A stretch of 64,000 nt of DNA from G963665215 sp963665215 (GCA_963665215.2 CAXXWW010000006.1:410287-474286); one strand, 5' to 3'; shown: positions 50,522-60,361, numbered from the stretch's first letter. The notes: generated by a model from the sequence alone, not told the origin. Program-made: numbers and translations.

Positions 50522-52372
50522 ATGATGAACGCACGGCTGACGAACTTGAGGCTTTTGCTGGCGATCGTTGCGGTTTTCGCTATGGCGGTCGCCGCGGCCT
50601 GTACTAAGGAAGTGATTAAGGAAGTAATGGTACCAGGCGAGACGATCATAGTGGAGAAGGAAGTCATTAAGGAAGTAAAGGTACCGGGCGAGACGATCGT
50701 CGTGGAGAAGGAGGTCATCAAGGAGGTCCCGGTTGAGAAAGTAGTGGTGGTGGAGAAGGAAGTGATTATGGAAGTCCGGGCCGCAGGGGCTGAGAAGGTT
50801 CTGACCGTCGGTACAGCCCAGGCCATTCCAAACTTCAACCCGTGGGTTGGGGGAGGCGGAGTCAGGTGGTCCATCCTCGACGCGGTAAAGTCCCGTCTGG
50901 CATATCCGAACCCGCACACCAAGACCTGGGAGCCGGACCTGGCGGAAAGATGGGACATCTCCCCTGATGCCACCTCGTATACTTTCTACCTGCGAAAGAA
51001 CGCGCGCTGGCACGACGGCGCAGCGGTGACGGCCAACGACGTGTTGTTTACGAATATGGTCTACCTTAACCCGGACCTCACTGTCCGCCAGACCAAGTCC
51101 TACATGGGGATCAAGGGGGCCAAGGAGTTCAACGAGGGGAAGACCGACGAGATCTCGGGCATAACGATATTGGACGACCACACCATCAGGTTCGAACTGG
51201 AGGAGCCCTCGGCTATATTCTTCAGCCTGTGTTGTGAGAACCCTGACCGGACGATCGAGCCGGCGCATATCCTGGGCAACGTTCCTTACGCGGACCTGCC
51301 CGGGCAAAGCTTCTTCAGAGAAACGCTAACGAACTCAGGGCCCTTCAGATTCGTCAGGCTGGTGCCCGGCCAGTTGATCGAGCTCGAGGCCAACCCGGAC
51401 TATTTCATGGGAAGGCCTAACATCGACCGCATAATCTACCGGCTGATCAAGACCACGCCCGCCCTCGAGGCGGCTATGCTGCGAGGGGACATCCAGCTTG
51501 GTTTCAATGTTCCCTCCTACGACAGCGAGACGTGGCTGAGCTTCATCGAGCACCCTGACTTCATCGTGGCCGGTGCGGAGGCCATATTCACTCAGGCCTA
51601 CCTGTTCAATGACCGCAAGGACTTCCTCACGAAAGACCGGAGGATCCGTAAAGCGTTTATGCATGCCCTTGATCGGCAGAAATTAATCGATGTCTTCCGC
51701 GACGGCGACGGCCAGATCGCCAATACGGTGATGATACACCGGTGGTATCAGAAGCCCGAATGGAGGGACTTCTATCCATACGACCCAGCGAAAGCGAAGG
51801 CTCTGCTCAAGGAAGCCGGTTGGGACTCCGGCCGCACGATCACGGTCCTCACCGGCCCAACAAGGAGCGAAAGAGATAGAGGTCAGCTCGCTTCTGAGCA
51901 GCAGATGCTGGAGGCGGTGGGCATCAAGATCAAGTTTGAGGAGCTGGAACCGGCGGTATGGTCTGCCCGAGTCTATGGCCCCACGCACGACTACGAAGCG
52001 ATACGCTCGGGCGGCTGGTCTGCATCCGGCGATCCTGCCACTCTCTACGACACTCACGTCGGTGGGAGGAACCCCTCGGGCTGGGCAACACCCGAACTTG
52101 ATGCACTGGCCGCCAAAGGTGCGACCAGTCTTGACCGGGCGGAACGCATAATGATTTATCAGAACATCGCCGAGCAAATGATCGAAGATCTCCCGTGGGC
52201 AGTGGTGTTCCAAAGGGGAGAACGGTGGGCAATGAGCAAGAAGTTGATCATTCCCTTCTTCTCTGACCTGCCTGAGGCAACCAGCTTTGCAGATGTGCCG
52301 GTCGGCCAGACCTTTTCGGGGTCCCGAGACTGGACGAAGTTCCACGTCTGGGAGTGGGACATGAAGCAGTGA
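50522..52372 (+). CDS. ABC transporter substrate-binding lipoprotein (SBP_bac_5/DppA-like)
   Basis: About 616 residues from the ATG at 50522 (AGGAGGAGA upstream). Signal peptide LLLAIVAVFAMAVAAAC with lipobox Cys27. A linker of repeated KEVIKEV and VPGET units covers residues 28-80. Then the family 5 solute-binding domain: PNFNPWVGGGGVRWSILDAV, RWDISPDATSYTFYLRKNAR, WHDGAAVTANDVLFTNMVY, GPFRFVRLVPGQLIELEANP, RKAFMHALDRQKLIDVF. It binds oligopeptides or similar solutes outside the membrane and delivers them to the two permeases downstream. No ATPase gene follows, so one must lie elsewhere. Confidence 0.92.
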   Translation: MMNARLTNLRLLLAIVAVFAMAVAAACTKEVIKEVMVPGETIIVEKEVIKEVKVPGETIVVEKEVIKEVPVEKVVVVEKEVIMEVRAAGAEKVLTVGTAQAIPNFNPWVGGGGVRWSILDAVKSRLAYPNPHTKTWEPDLAERWDISPDATSYTFYLRKNARWHDGAAVTANDVLFTNMVYLNPDLTVRQTKSYMGIKGAKEFNEGKTDEISGITILDDHTIRFELEEPSAIFFSLCCENPDRTIEPAHILGNVPYADLPGQSFFRETLTNSGPFRFVRLVPGQLIELEANPDYFMGRPNIDRIIYRLIKTTPALEAAMLRGDIQLGFNVPSYDSETWLSFIEHPDFIVAGAEAIFTQAYLFNDRKDFLTKDRRIRKAFMHALDRQKLIDVFRDGDGQIANTVMIHRWYQKPEWRDFYPYDPAKAKALLKEAGWDSGRTITVLTGPTRSERDRGQLASEQQMLEAVGIKIKFEELEPAVWSARVYGPTHDYEAIRSGGWSASGDPATLYDTHVGGRNPSGWATPELDALAAKGATSLDRAERIMIYQNIAEQMIEDLPWAVVFQRGERWAMSKKLIIPFFSDLPEATSFADVPVGQTFSGSRDWTKFHVWEWDMKQ

Positions 52373-52445
52373 TGAAGCCTTGATGGCGTAGCCACTCTTG
52401 GCCGGAGAGGTGCCCGAGGCACGGAAACCGGGTGATATTGGTAAT

Positions 52446-52492
52446 CATGTTGGCGGCGAGCGCGGGACGAACCGCAGCTCACCGCCAACATG
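52446..52492 (+). promoter_or_regulatory. Long hairpin between lipoprotein and permease genes
   Basis: CATGTTGGCGG (52446-52456) pairs perfectly with CCGCCAACATG (52482-52492), and the stem extends by GAGC/GCTC after one mismatch. No T-run follows. Such hairpins often stabilise the upstream binding-protein message, giving more binding protein than permease; that role is inferred. Confidence 0.6.
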
Positions 52493-52529
52493 TTCTTAGC
52501 ACGGGGTTGTTGGGGAGAAGGAGCGGCTT

Positions 52530-53489
52530 GTGGGTAAGTACATCTCACGACGTCTAGCCATCGCAATACCCATGATCGTGGCTATTTCCATGGTCACGTT
52601 CCTGTTTATCAACCTCGCGCCAGGCGACCCAATTGATGCCATGCTCGATCCTGAAGAACTATACGCAATGACAGAGAAACAGGTAGAGTCGCTACGGAGG
52701 CACTATGGGCTGGACAAGCCTCTGCCGGTGCGGTACGCTCTCTGGCTCGCTCAGGTCGTCCGGGGCAATTTCGGTTACTCGTACTATACCTATGACGCAG
52801 TGCTGCGTGAGATAGCCGTCCGCGTAATGCCGACGGTGGAGTTGACTTTGACCGCGCTGGCGCTGGGTACGGTCATCGGCGTGGCCTTCGGGGTAGTATC
52901 GGCGCTTCGGCAGTACAGCATTCTTGACTACGTACTGAGCGTCGCGTCGCTGTTCGGACTAGCGATCCCAACCTTTTTCTTTGCGCTGGTGGCGCTGTAC
53001 CTGTTCGCTGTCGTGTTCCCGATTCTACCTGTCTTTGGCATGAGCACAACAGGGTTTTTCCCGCTCCACGATAACCTTTACCACCTGATCATGCCCGCGG
53101 GTGTGCTTTCGCTCGATCTGATGGCGTCGGTCACACGGTATACCCGCACGGCGATGCTGGAGGTACTGAACTCAGACTACGTTACCACCGCACGGGCCAA
53201 AGGGCTGTCTGAGCACGTGGTCATAGGAAGACACGCCTTCCGCAATGCGCTGCTGCCACTGATCACCATCACCACTTTGCGCCTGCCTTACCTGTTCGGT
53301 GGGGCCATTATCGTCGAGACCATGTTTTCCTGGCCAGGGATGGGCTTGCTGGCCGTCGATTCGATACATGCGCGAGACTACCCGGTGCTGATGGGGCTGA
53401 CCTTCTTCGTGGCGGTGTTGGTGCTGTTCTCGAACCTGCTGGCCGACATTATGTACGCCTACGCCGATCCACGGATCCGTTACGGCTAG
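52530..53489 (+). CDS. ABC transporter permease, DppB-type
   Basis: 319 residues from a GTG after GGAGAAGGAG. RRLAIAIPMIVAISMVTFLF and INLAPGDPID are the standard DppB start; six helices follow, with the EAA loop (YVTTARAKGLSEHVVIGRHA, FRNALLPLITI) that contacts the ATPase. It lies 158 bp after the lipoprotein gene and pairs with the next permease. Confidence 0.93.
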   Translation: MGKYISRRLAIAIPMIVAISMVTFLFINLAPGDPIDAMLDPEELYAMTEKQVESLRRHYGLDKPLPVRYALWLAQVVRGNFGYSYYTYDAVLREIAVRVMPTVELTLTALALGTVIGVAFGVVSALRQYSILDYVLSVASLFGLAIPTFFFALVALYLFAVVFPILPVFGMSTTGFFPLHDNLYHLIMPAGVLSLDLMASVTRYTRTAMLEVLNSDYVTTARAKGLSEHVVIGRHAFRNALLPLITITTLRLPYLFGGAIIVETMFSWPGMGLLAVDSIHARDYPVLMGLTFFVAVLVLFSNLLADIMYAYADPRIRYG

Positions 53490-53507
53490 CTAGCTAGGGA
53501 GGAGACG

Positions 53508-54410
53508 ATGTCAACGGCCAGTGGCGCGCGAGACATCCCCGCGCTGAAGGCTGTCCCACGCAGCACCAGGCGAACTACTGCCTGGGAGCGGTTCCGCCGC
53601 CATAGGCTGGCGGTCGCGGGCCTGGGCGTGCTGCTGGCATTCGGCATTCTGGCTGCTGCGGCCCCCTCGGTTTTGCCCCATGGCCCCAACGCCATCGATC
53701 TGGACCACGTCAAGGAGCCACCCAGCCTTTCCCACATCTTGGGTACCGACGTTGCCGGACGCGATGTCTTCGCCAGGATCGTGATCGCTGGGCGGGTCTC
53801 TATGAGCGTGGGCCTTGTCGCGGCCCTTATTGCCTCGGTGATCGGGACCATAATCGGCCTGGTCTCGGGCTACGCGGGCAGCTGGGTAGACGACGTTCTT
53901 CAGCGTTTCACCGAACTGGTGATGACCTTCCCCACGTTCTTTGCTGTAATCATACTCGTGGCGCTGCTCGGTCCGAGCGTCTTCAACATCATGCTCGTCA
54001 TCGGCTTCATGGGCTGGACCGGGAAGGCCAGACTGGTCCGCGGTCAGGTGCTGTCGCTCCGGGAGATGGACTATGTCACTGCCGGGCGGGCAGTCGGAGC
54101 CAGCACCGGGCGCCTGCTTCTCGTCCACATTCTTCCCGGTGTCATGCCTTTTGTGGCCGTGGCAGCCACGTTGACGGTCGCCGGAGCGATCATAACCGAA
54201 GCGTCGCTCAGCTTCCTAGGGCTGGGCGTGCAGATTCCCACGGCCACCTGGGGAAACATGATGATGGGCGCTCAGTCGCTCACAGTACTAAGGAGTCAGC
54301 CCTGGCTCTGGATCCCCCCGGGACTGGCGATCGGGTCGACGGTCCTGGGCGTGAATTTCGTCGGTGACGGGCTACGAGACGCACTGGACCCTCGGGTCCG
54401 GATAGGTTGA
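53508..54410 (+). CDS. ABC transporter permease, DppC-type
   Basis: 300 residues from the ATG after GGGAGGAGACG. RFRRHRLAVAGLGVLLAFGI (N-terminal OppC_N segment), HILGTDVAGRDVFARIVIAG, and EAA loop MDYVTAGRAVGASTGRLLLV with HILPGVMPF identify the DppC family. 18 bp after the first permease. The C-terminus NFVGDGLRDALDPRVRIG is canonical. Confidence 0.93.
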   Translation: MSTASGARDIPALKAVPRSTRRTTAWERFRRHRLAVAGLGVLLAFGILAAAAPSVLPHGPNAIDLDHVKEPPSLSHILGTDVAGRDVFARIVIAGRVSMSVGLVAALIASVIGTIIGLVSGYAGSWVDDVLQRFTELVMTFPTFFAVIILVALLGPSVFNIMLVIGFMGWTGKARLVRGQVLSLREMDYVTAGRAVGASTGRLLLVHILPGVMPFVAVAATLTVAGAIITEASLSFLGLGVQIPTATWGNMMMGAQSLTVLRSQPWLWIPPGLAIGSTVLGVNFVGDGLRDALDPRVRIG

Positions 54411-54502
54411 GTTCCTGGGGTTCTTTGATGTCCTGAAATCCGGGGTTTGTTATAAGATGAGCGCCATGCGGTGTGAGATCCATGAATCACTGGGGGATGA
54501 AT

Positions 54503-55669
54503 ATGATCGAACTGGGTGACGTCAAGGGAGTGGACCTGCCCGTGCGTGAGGTGGATCGGGTACTCGTGGCCGGGGATACTGGCCGAAAGCCAGCCCTCCG
54601 TGGCTTCACCACGATGGTCGACCTGGGTGACGGCGAGTTCCTGGTGGGCTACAGTCTCGCAAGAGATCACCATGCTACTCCGCCCATGGGGTTTATGACG
54701 ACAAGGTCTTTAGACGAGGGCAAGACCTGGGGCGAGTCTTTCGCCCTTGGCGCATTTCCGGGATACAACGTCACCGGATGCCTCGGACTCATGAGATGCC
54801 CGGACGGCAGCATCATGTGTAATCTGGCCAAGACCTACTACCCGGCGTGGCGCCAGTATCAGTCGGTGTCGCTGTCTGAGCCGCATGTTGTTGCAACCAT
54901 GAGGCCGTTCGGCGAAGCTGGCCCTCGACGGTTCGATCACTTCGTCGTCCGGTCGTGGGATAAGGGGTACAACTGGACGCCTCTCGACTATCCCCTGGAC
55001 CTATTTCCAATAGGTGAGTGGTCGACCCATGCCACCGGGAACAGCGGGCCATACGAGCTGAGCGATGGGCGGTGGATGTGGTCGGTCGAAGGGCTGATAA
55101 GAGACGACAATCGGCGGGTGGGCGGCGTTACATACTCCAGCGACAAGGGGTTCACCTGGTCTCCCGTCAAGCTGATCTTTGACCTGCCCTACGCTAGCGC
55201 CGGCGAACAGCGCATCATGAAGCTGGATGAGAGACGATTCTTGTCCTACACCCGCATGGACCCGCTGGTCAGAGGGGAGCGCTGGGAGTACGGCAGGAAC
55301 GTGGTCCACTTCTCCCTCTCGGAGGACGAGGGAGAGACCTGGAGCGAGCCGTGGAAGGGAAATTTCGTGGGGTCAGGCTCTCCGGAGCTCCACCGGCTAA
55401 ACGACGGCTCCTTCATAATCATCTATCGTGACATGGACCCGGACCGCCACGGCGTAAACGTCTCATACTCCCAGGACGAGGGCCGCACGTGGAGATTTGC
55501 TGGGCAGCTATGCGGCCCAGCGGTGGGTACCACAAGGCTTCCTGGCTATGAGTTGGGCTACCCCGTGTCCCTTCGAGTTTCCAGCGGGCAGATCTTTGTG
55601 GTCTATTACGGCCCGTGGCGCGACGGAAACGCCGACGTGGTCGGCGTCTATCTCGAAGATCTCAGCTAG
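54503..55669 (+). CDS. Sialidase-like (BNR-repeat) protein
   Basis: About 388 residues from the ATG at 54503; longer starts at 54473 are possible. At least four Asp-box (BNR) repeats are visible: SLDEGKTWGES, SSDKGFTWSP, SEDEGETWSE and SQDEGRTWRF, typical of six-bladed sialidase folds. The catalytic Arg triad cannot be placed with confidence. No signal peptide, so it acts in the cytoplasm or is a glycoside-handling paralogue. It follows the permeases closely and probably serves the same uptake pathway. Confidence 0.82.
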   Translation: MIELGDVKGVDLPVREVDRVLVAGDTGRKPALRGFTTMVDLGDGEFLVGYSLARDHHATPPMGFMTTRSLDEGKTWGESFALGAFPGYNVTGCLGLMRCPDGSIMCNLAKTYYPAWRQYQSVSLSEPHVVATMRPFGEAGPRRFDHFVVRSWDKGYNWTPLDYPLDLFPIGEWSTHATGNSGPYELSDGRWMWSVEGLIRDDNRRVGGVTYSSDKGFTWSPVKLIFDLPYASAGEQRIMKLDERRFLSYTRMDPLVRGERWEYGRNVVHFSLSEDEGETWSEPWKGNFVGSGSPELHRLNDGSFIIIYRDMDPDRHGVNVSYSQDEGRTWRFAGQLCGPAVGTTRLPGYELGYPVSLRVSSGQIFVVYYGPWRDGNADVVGVYLEDLS

Positions 55670-55687
55670 TGCGCCCAAGGAGGGCCA

Positions 55688-56059
55688 ATGTTACATCCTG
55701 ACGCGTCGATCAAGTTCCTTGACGAAGTCGTAATTGCGGCCGAGAATAGGCCGCGCCACCGGGCCTTTCCCAATCTTGCTCTGCTTCAGAATGGTGACCT
55801 GCTAGTGGTCTACGGCGTGGCCACGGACCACCAGAGGAGCTCCAACGGAGTCCTCGTATCCGTGCCGGTCGTCGGACGACGGAAGGACCTTGGAGCACCC
55901 GCAACTGCTCTTCGGCCCACCCCAGGGCGCCACTATTCGACCGCCTACGGCATGATCCGGCTCAACGATGGGTGCCTTGCTAGCAGCTTGAGGAGGCCCA
56001 TTGGCGTAACGCGCGCCTCGTGCTATCCGTCGGTGGGGTGGAGGGCGGAACGTGGATGA
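55688..56059 (+). pseudogene. Truncated, frameshifted sialidase-like paralogue
   Basis: MLHPDASIKFLDEVVIAAEN, RPRHRAFPNLALLQNGDLLV, VYGVATDHQRSSNGVLV resembles a sialidase start. Then the frame shifts: in another frame RSSDDGRTLEHPQLLFGPPQ (an Asp box) appears, before HYSTAYGMIRLNDGCLA resumes in the first. At least two indels and loss of the C-terminal two-thirds. Probably a decayed tandem copy of the upstream gene. Confidence 0.65.
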
Positions 56060-56066
56060 TCTCCGC

Positions 56067-56927
56067 ATGAAAGTCGGAAACGTCGAGATCGTCGCCCTCT
56101 CAGACATGAACATTTCCTACCCTATGCCTCTGGAGGAGCTCTGGTCGGAGGTCCCATCAGAAGATTGGGGCCCCTTCAGAGAGCGCTACCCTGATACCTT
56201 CGACGGCGGCCGGATGCGCCTCGAGATAGGCTGCTACCTGGTCCGGTCACAAGGTCGCACCATCCTCATCGACACCGGCTATGGCCCAGGCCCAATCGAG
56301 CACGTCGGTGGATTAAGAGGGAGGCTCATGGCCGATCTTGCCCAGTGGAACGTCGACCCTCAGCAGGTGGATACAGTCTTTCTGTCCCATCTCCACGCAG
56401 ACCATATTGGCTGGAACATGGTCGATGACGGTGGGAGGATGGTCCCTACCTTTCCAAATGCTCGCTACGTCGCGCACAAGGACGACCTGGCCCACTTCCG
56501 CGAGCCGCACGTCAAGGCCGCGGGCCGCTTCCCCTACTTGGAGTGGTACGTGGAGCCTCTTGTCGATCTTGGCCTGTTCGACGCCATCACCGGTGATCTG
56601 GACCTTACCGGGGAGGTGAAGGCTGTACATACCCCCGGGCATACCCCGGGGCACATGAGCGTTGTGATTGCCTCCGGTAGCCAGCGGGCCATCATCGAGG
56701 GCGACGTTCTGGTCCATCCGGCACAGGTGACGGAGGAAGGGTGGAACTCCCACTTCGATGCGGATCATGAGCTCTCAACAAAGACCCGGAGCAAGCTACT
56801 GAACCAGGTCGAGGCCGACGGCGCCGCGGTAATCGCCTGCCATTTCCCTAAGCCCGGCTTCGGTCACGTTGTGCGCTACGAGGGGAAGCGCTACTGGCAG
56901 GTGGGGGTTCAGTCCGTTGAACGATAA
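56067..56927 (+). CDS. Metallo-beta-lactamase-fold hydrolase
   Basis: About 286 residues from the ATG at 56067 (a GTG 15 bp upstream is possible). MKVGNVEIVALSD, TILIDTGYGPGP, FLSHLHADHIGWN (the HxHxDH zinc motif), TPGHTPGHMSVVI (His), IEGDVLVHP (Asp bridging) and AVIACHFPKPGFG (His) give a full di-zinc site, in the style of quorum-lactone lactonases or related esterases. It lies in the transport/hydrolase operon 33 bp before the M20 gene. The substrate is likely an ester or lactone. Confidence 0.9.
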   Translation: MKVGNVEIVALSDMNISYPMPLEELWSEVPSEDWGPFRERYPDTFDGGRMRLEIGCYLVRSQGRTILIDTGYGPGPIEHVGGLRGRLMADLAQWNVDPQQVDTVFLSHLHADHIGWNMVDDGGRMVPTFPNARYVAHKDDLAHFREPHVKAAGRFPYLEWYVEPLVDLGLFDAITGDLDLTGEVKAVHTPGHTPGHMSVVIASGSQRAIIEGDVLVHPAQVTEEGWNSHFDADHELSTKTRSKLLNQVEADGAAVIACHFPKPGFGHVVRYEGKRYWQVGVQSVER

Positions 56928-56959
56928 GGTGCCTTCAAGGGAGCGAGTAGAGGTGAGGA

Positions 56960-58204
56960 ATGACTAGCGCGCAGGCTCTGAGCATACTGGACGCCGTTGA
57001 CAGAGAGGCCATGCTGAGCCTGGCACAGGACCTGGTCACGATACCCAGCTTCAAGACCGAGGAGACCGAGGTGGCCCGCTATCTGGACGGTTTTCTGGGG
57101 GAGCGGGGCTACGAGATGCAGATGCAGGAGGTGGAACCAGGCCGGTATCAGACCATCGCCATCCTGAGAGGGACCGGCGGCGGCAAGTCGCTGATGTTCA
57201 ATGGCCACATCGATATCGATCCCCTGGCCCTGGGGTGGATACGCGATCCGTGGACACCCCGGATCGAAGGGGACCTCATCTACGGCGCAGGGATTCGCAA
57301 CATGAAGGGCGGAGTGTCTTCCATGATAGAGGCCGCTGAGGCTATCCGGCGCTCTGGGGTCCGATTGAAGGGAGACCTGGTGTTGGCATGCGTGGTCGGT
57401 GAGCTTCAGGGAGGCGTGGGGACCAGCTACCTCTGCCAGCACGGCCCTCTGGCCGACATGGCGGTCGTGCCGGAACCCTTCGGAGCCGACAACATCCTCA
57501 CTGTCCATGCCGGGGTGGTTGAGATGGCCATCCATACCATCGGCAACTCCAGGCACATCAGTCGGAAGGAGGAAGCGGTAGACGCGATAGACAAGATGTG
57601 CAAGGCCATCCCCGCCATCAACAGCGTGCGATTCAGGCACACCCCTCGGTCCGACCTGCCGGGTCTGCCGAGGATCAATGTGGGGACCATCATAGGCGGC
57701 CGGGGGCGAGACTACGACCTTCGCGGTCCAAGCTTCGTCTCCGACTTCTGCACCGTCCTGGTGGACGTGCGCTTTCTGCCGGGGATGACACCGCAATCGG
57801 TCAAGGAGGACATCGAGCGGGCCCTGGACCGGCTCAAGCGGGAGGATTCGGACTTCCGATACGAGATCGAGATGCCAGCCCCGCCCAAGTACAAGGTCTT
57901 CACCATGGTTATGGAGCCCTTTGACCTGCCCAAAGACGAGTACATCCTGGAGACAGTATTGCGCCAATACCACACGATTACCGGCAGGGAACCCGACGGC
58001 GTAGGAACGGTCCTGCCTGGCTCCTATAGTGGCGACGATACGTGCCACCTCTGGAAGGCGGGCGTCCCCTGCCTCCTCTATGGCCCTGGCGGCGGGTCCG
58101 AGTCAGGAACAATACCCGATGAGTATTCGCGCATCAGCGACATGTACCAGGTGGCCAGGGTCCTCGCTCTGACGGCCCTGGACGTGTGCAATCTTCCCGA
58201 GTAG
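56960..58204 (+). CDS. M20-family metallohydrolase with altered metal-ligand motifs
   Basis: 414 residues, ArgE/DapE-like. LVTIPSFKTEETEVARYLDG, then SLMFNGHIDIDPLALGW (His-x-Asp), LIYGAGIRNMKGGVSSMIEA, VVGELQGGVGTSYL, MAVVPEPFGADN and a C-terminal CLLYGPGGGSESGTIPDEYS. The bridging Asp of GRGxxDMKGG is Asn here, and the second Glu of the usual EE pair is Leu. Length and fold are normal. It would cleave N-acyl or dipeptide bonds of imported solutes if active. Last gene of the operon. Confidence 0.82.
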   Translation: MTSAQALSILDAVDREAMLSLAQDLVTIPSFKTEETEVARYLDGFLGERGYEMQMQEVEPGRYQTIAILRGTGGGKSLMFNGHIDIDPLALGWIRDPWTPRIEGDLIYGAGIRNMKGGVSSMIEAAEAIRRSGVRLKGDLVLACVVGELQGGVGTSYLCQHGPLADMAVVPEPFGADNILTVHAGVVEMAIHTIGNSRHISRKEEAVDAIDKMCKAIPAINSVRFRHTPRSDLPGLPRINVGTIIGGRGRDYDLRGPSFVSDFCTVLVDVRFLPGMTPQSVKEDIERALDRLKREDSDFRYEIEMPAPPKYKVFTMVMEPFDLPKDEYILETVLRQYHTITGREPDGVGTVLPGSYSGDDTCHLWKAGVPCLLYGPGGGSESGTIPDEYSRISDMYQVARVLALTALDVCNLPE

Positions 58205-58844
58205 TCAAGCCGCAGACGACCGCGAGGGTTTCGACAAAATCGCGACGGACCACGCCTCGGCCTGGTTGGGCTCCCGGCTCCAAACCACGCGTTCGGCATG
58301 TTGGAAGTAGGGCTGTCGAAAACTTCCTTTGGAAGCTCGAGTTCGAATTCTGCAGTTTGACTTGGCACGCGGGTTATCTCGCATTTGAAATCGGGGACAC
58401 GTCAGTTTGTAGGCGCCACATTTCCCGCGAGTCGGATCGAAGGGGCTGGACAGGCACGCCAACGTTGAAACTCAACGTCCAGGGCATTCCACCTCGACAA
58501 CAGATTCGAGAATTCTCTAAACTAGGGAGGTTTCGCCCCTGCTATGGCGCGGCGAGGAACACTGGCATTCCGCGTTTCAGCATCGCTATGCTCGTGTCCG
58601 GGCCGTGCAGAGGGGACTAACTGACGTGGGTGCGCCACGAAAGTTATGCTGACGGCGAGGCGTGATGTCCGGGCAAAAGGCCGTTTGGCCATTGGTGCAG
58701 GTTGCCCGTGTTTCAGCATGGCCTGGGAGTCCTGCGGTTGCATCATTGGTGACGCCCTGTCGGGGCGCTCCCGTTCAGTAGATTGTCCGCTGCTAGCGAC
58801 TCCCTCCGGCCACACGCCTACTTTGGCTTAGGAGACGGGTCACG
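58205..58844. other. 640 bp without a recognisable gene
   Basis: Short frames only. Nothing with a start, ribosome-binding site and motif. The end at 58845 is the IS256 remnant border. Confidence 0.45.
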
Positions 58845-59009
58845 GTCCCGTCAAGTGGTGTAAGAGTGCGTCATCCTGCTGATGTTGTCTAAGAGGGTGT
58901 TTTCAGTCGCTTCTGCGGAGCTAAGCGTCGGAGCAAGAGCTTCGTTGAAGGATCAGAATGGCGGGTGTGAGGTATCGACGGGCGACGGCCCATTCGTCGT
59001 GCTGTTCAG
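58845..59009 (-). mobile_element. 165-bp remnant of an IS256 end
   Basis: GTCCCGTCAAGTGGTGTAAG then GAGTGCGTCATCCTGCTGAT matches the left end of copy 2, and GCGGGTGTGAGGTATCGACG matches its transposase C-terminus. It stops after TCGTCGTGCTGTTCAG (58994-59009), a 16-bp block that recurs at 60453-60468. Confidence 0.8.
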
Positions 59010-60350
59010 TGTCGATGGCCAGCATAAGCGTCCTCCTTCCGGCAACCACAGCAAGAATCCGTTGAATGTGACATTGGTCAGAAAGCAGGGCAGGTCCTCA
59101 ACAGTCCTTGCTGGCAGACCGGCATGACTGTGGAGCAGGCGGCCACGTTGATGGGAGTGAGCACACGCCACACCAGGCGTATCCTGGCGGCTTACAGGGA
59201 GCCAGCCGCACTCGCTCACGGTCATCGTGGACGCCGAGGCCAAGTGATTCGCTCTGAGGTCCAGGTGCTGCGCCTGCGTGGTCCAGCTACTCGGGAACCA
59301 ATCACAGCTCACCTGAGCGGCTGGCTCAGGGAGCGCTTGAGGGCATCTCCAAGACCCGGTCGACACCACACTGCGGCGACGCTCTGAAGAGCCCACGTCC
59401 ACCGTCGGCCGCCCCGGCTGTTCAGCCGGCAGCCCGGATGAGTGGCGCGGGAATCGTCCTATCAGGTTTATCGGATGAGCCACCACCGGTGGCTTCGCCC
59501 CAGACCATGGTCTCCCTTGGCTGCTGGCCGTGGGATGCACCACCATCGTGGTCAGCACGCCCTGGTATCTGCGAGCAGACGTGTGCTGATCGAGGGGCCT
59601 GATCTTCAGCGCCACGGCATCATCGCGCTCTACACCGAGGCACTCCGTCTTCAGAACGTCTTCACGCTCCGGTGCACCTATGACAGTTCAGTCGCTGCTA
59701 TGGGAGCTAGGCATACAGATCGCCCTTCTCACCGCAGGCTAAGGGTAGAGTGGAGCGCACCGCGGACGTTCCAGGACAGGTTGGGACCGAGCTCAGACTC
59801 GCTGGTGCAACCACCATCGAGGAGGCCAACGCCTCGTTCCCACCGCTTCAACGCTCGCTTCGGGTCCGGCACGGCACCCTGTACTGCCTACCGCCCGTTG
59901 GGACCGGGAGCCAGGACACTGTCCTCTGCTCAGGCAGCCGCAGGTAGCCAGGGACAACACTGTGAGTACCGCTGCGAGGCTCCAATTGCTGCCAGGGACG
60001 GAGCGGCGCGCTGCGGGAAGCGGTAGTAGATGGAACAGGACGGCCATCTGGCTACGTTCCCGAGAGTCCCACTGTACGGAGGCCCCGGCCGTCCGGGTTT
60101 GGCTGGTGGGAAGCTTCGGCTCTTCCTCACACGGGCCACCCGCACTGGCGGTCGTCAACGGTCTGGGCAGGTCGCTGGGCGGCGGTACTCGACGCTGAGG
60201 TGGACGCCTCGATGCTGACGATCAACGGCGCCGTTAGAGTCCGCAAGGCACCTGCCATGCAGCACAGGAAGACTCCACTTCAGACGGCAAACACGCTGTC
60301 AGAAGGCCGCAGGGGGCTGTCGATTGAGGGGTTCGGTCGGCATCCTGCAC
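59010..60350 (+). pseudogene. Decayed ISNCY/IS1202-type transposase relic
   Basis: MTVEQAATLMGVSTRHTRRI, LAAYREPAALAHGHRGRR is the HTH start (59124). Later pieces in different frames (GIIALYTE, RVERTAD, FQDRLGPSSDSL, TELRLAGATTIEEANA, LQLLPGTERR) match the rve core and C-terminus. Multiple stops and shifts make it dead. It lies between an IS256 remnant and a near-complete IS256 copy. Confidence 0.75.
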
Positions 60351-60361
60351 ACGGCGAAGCT

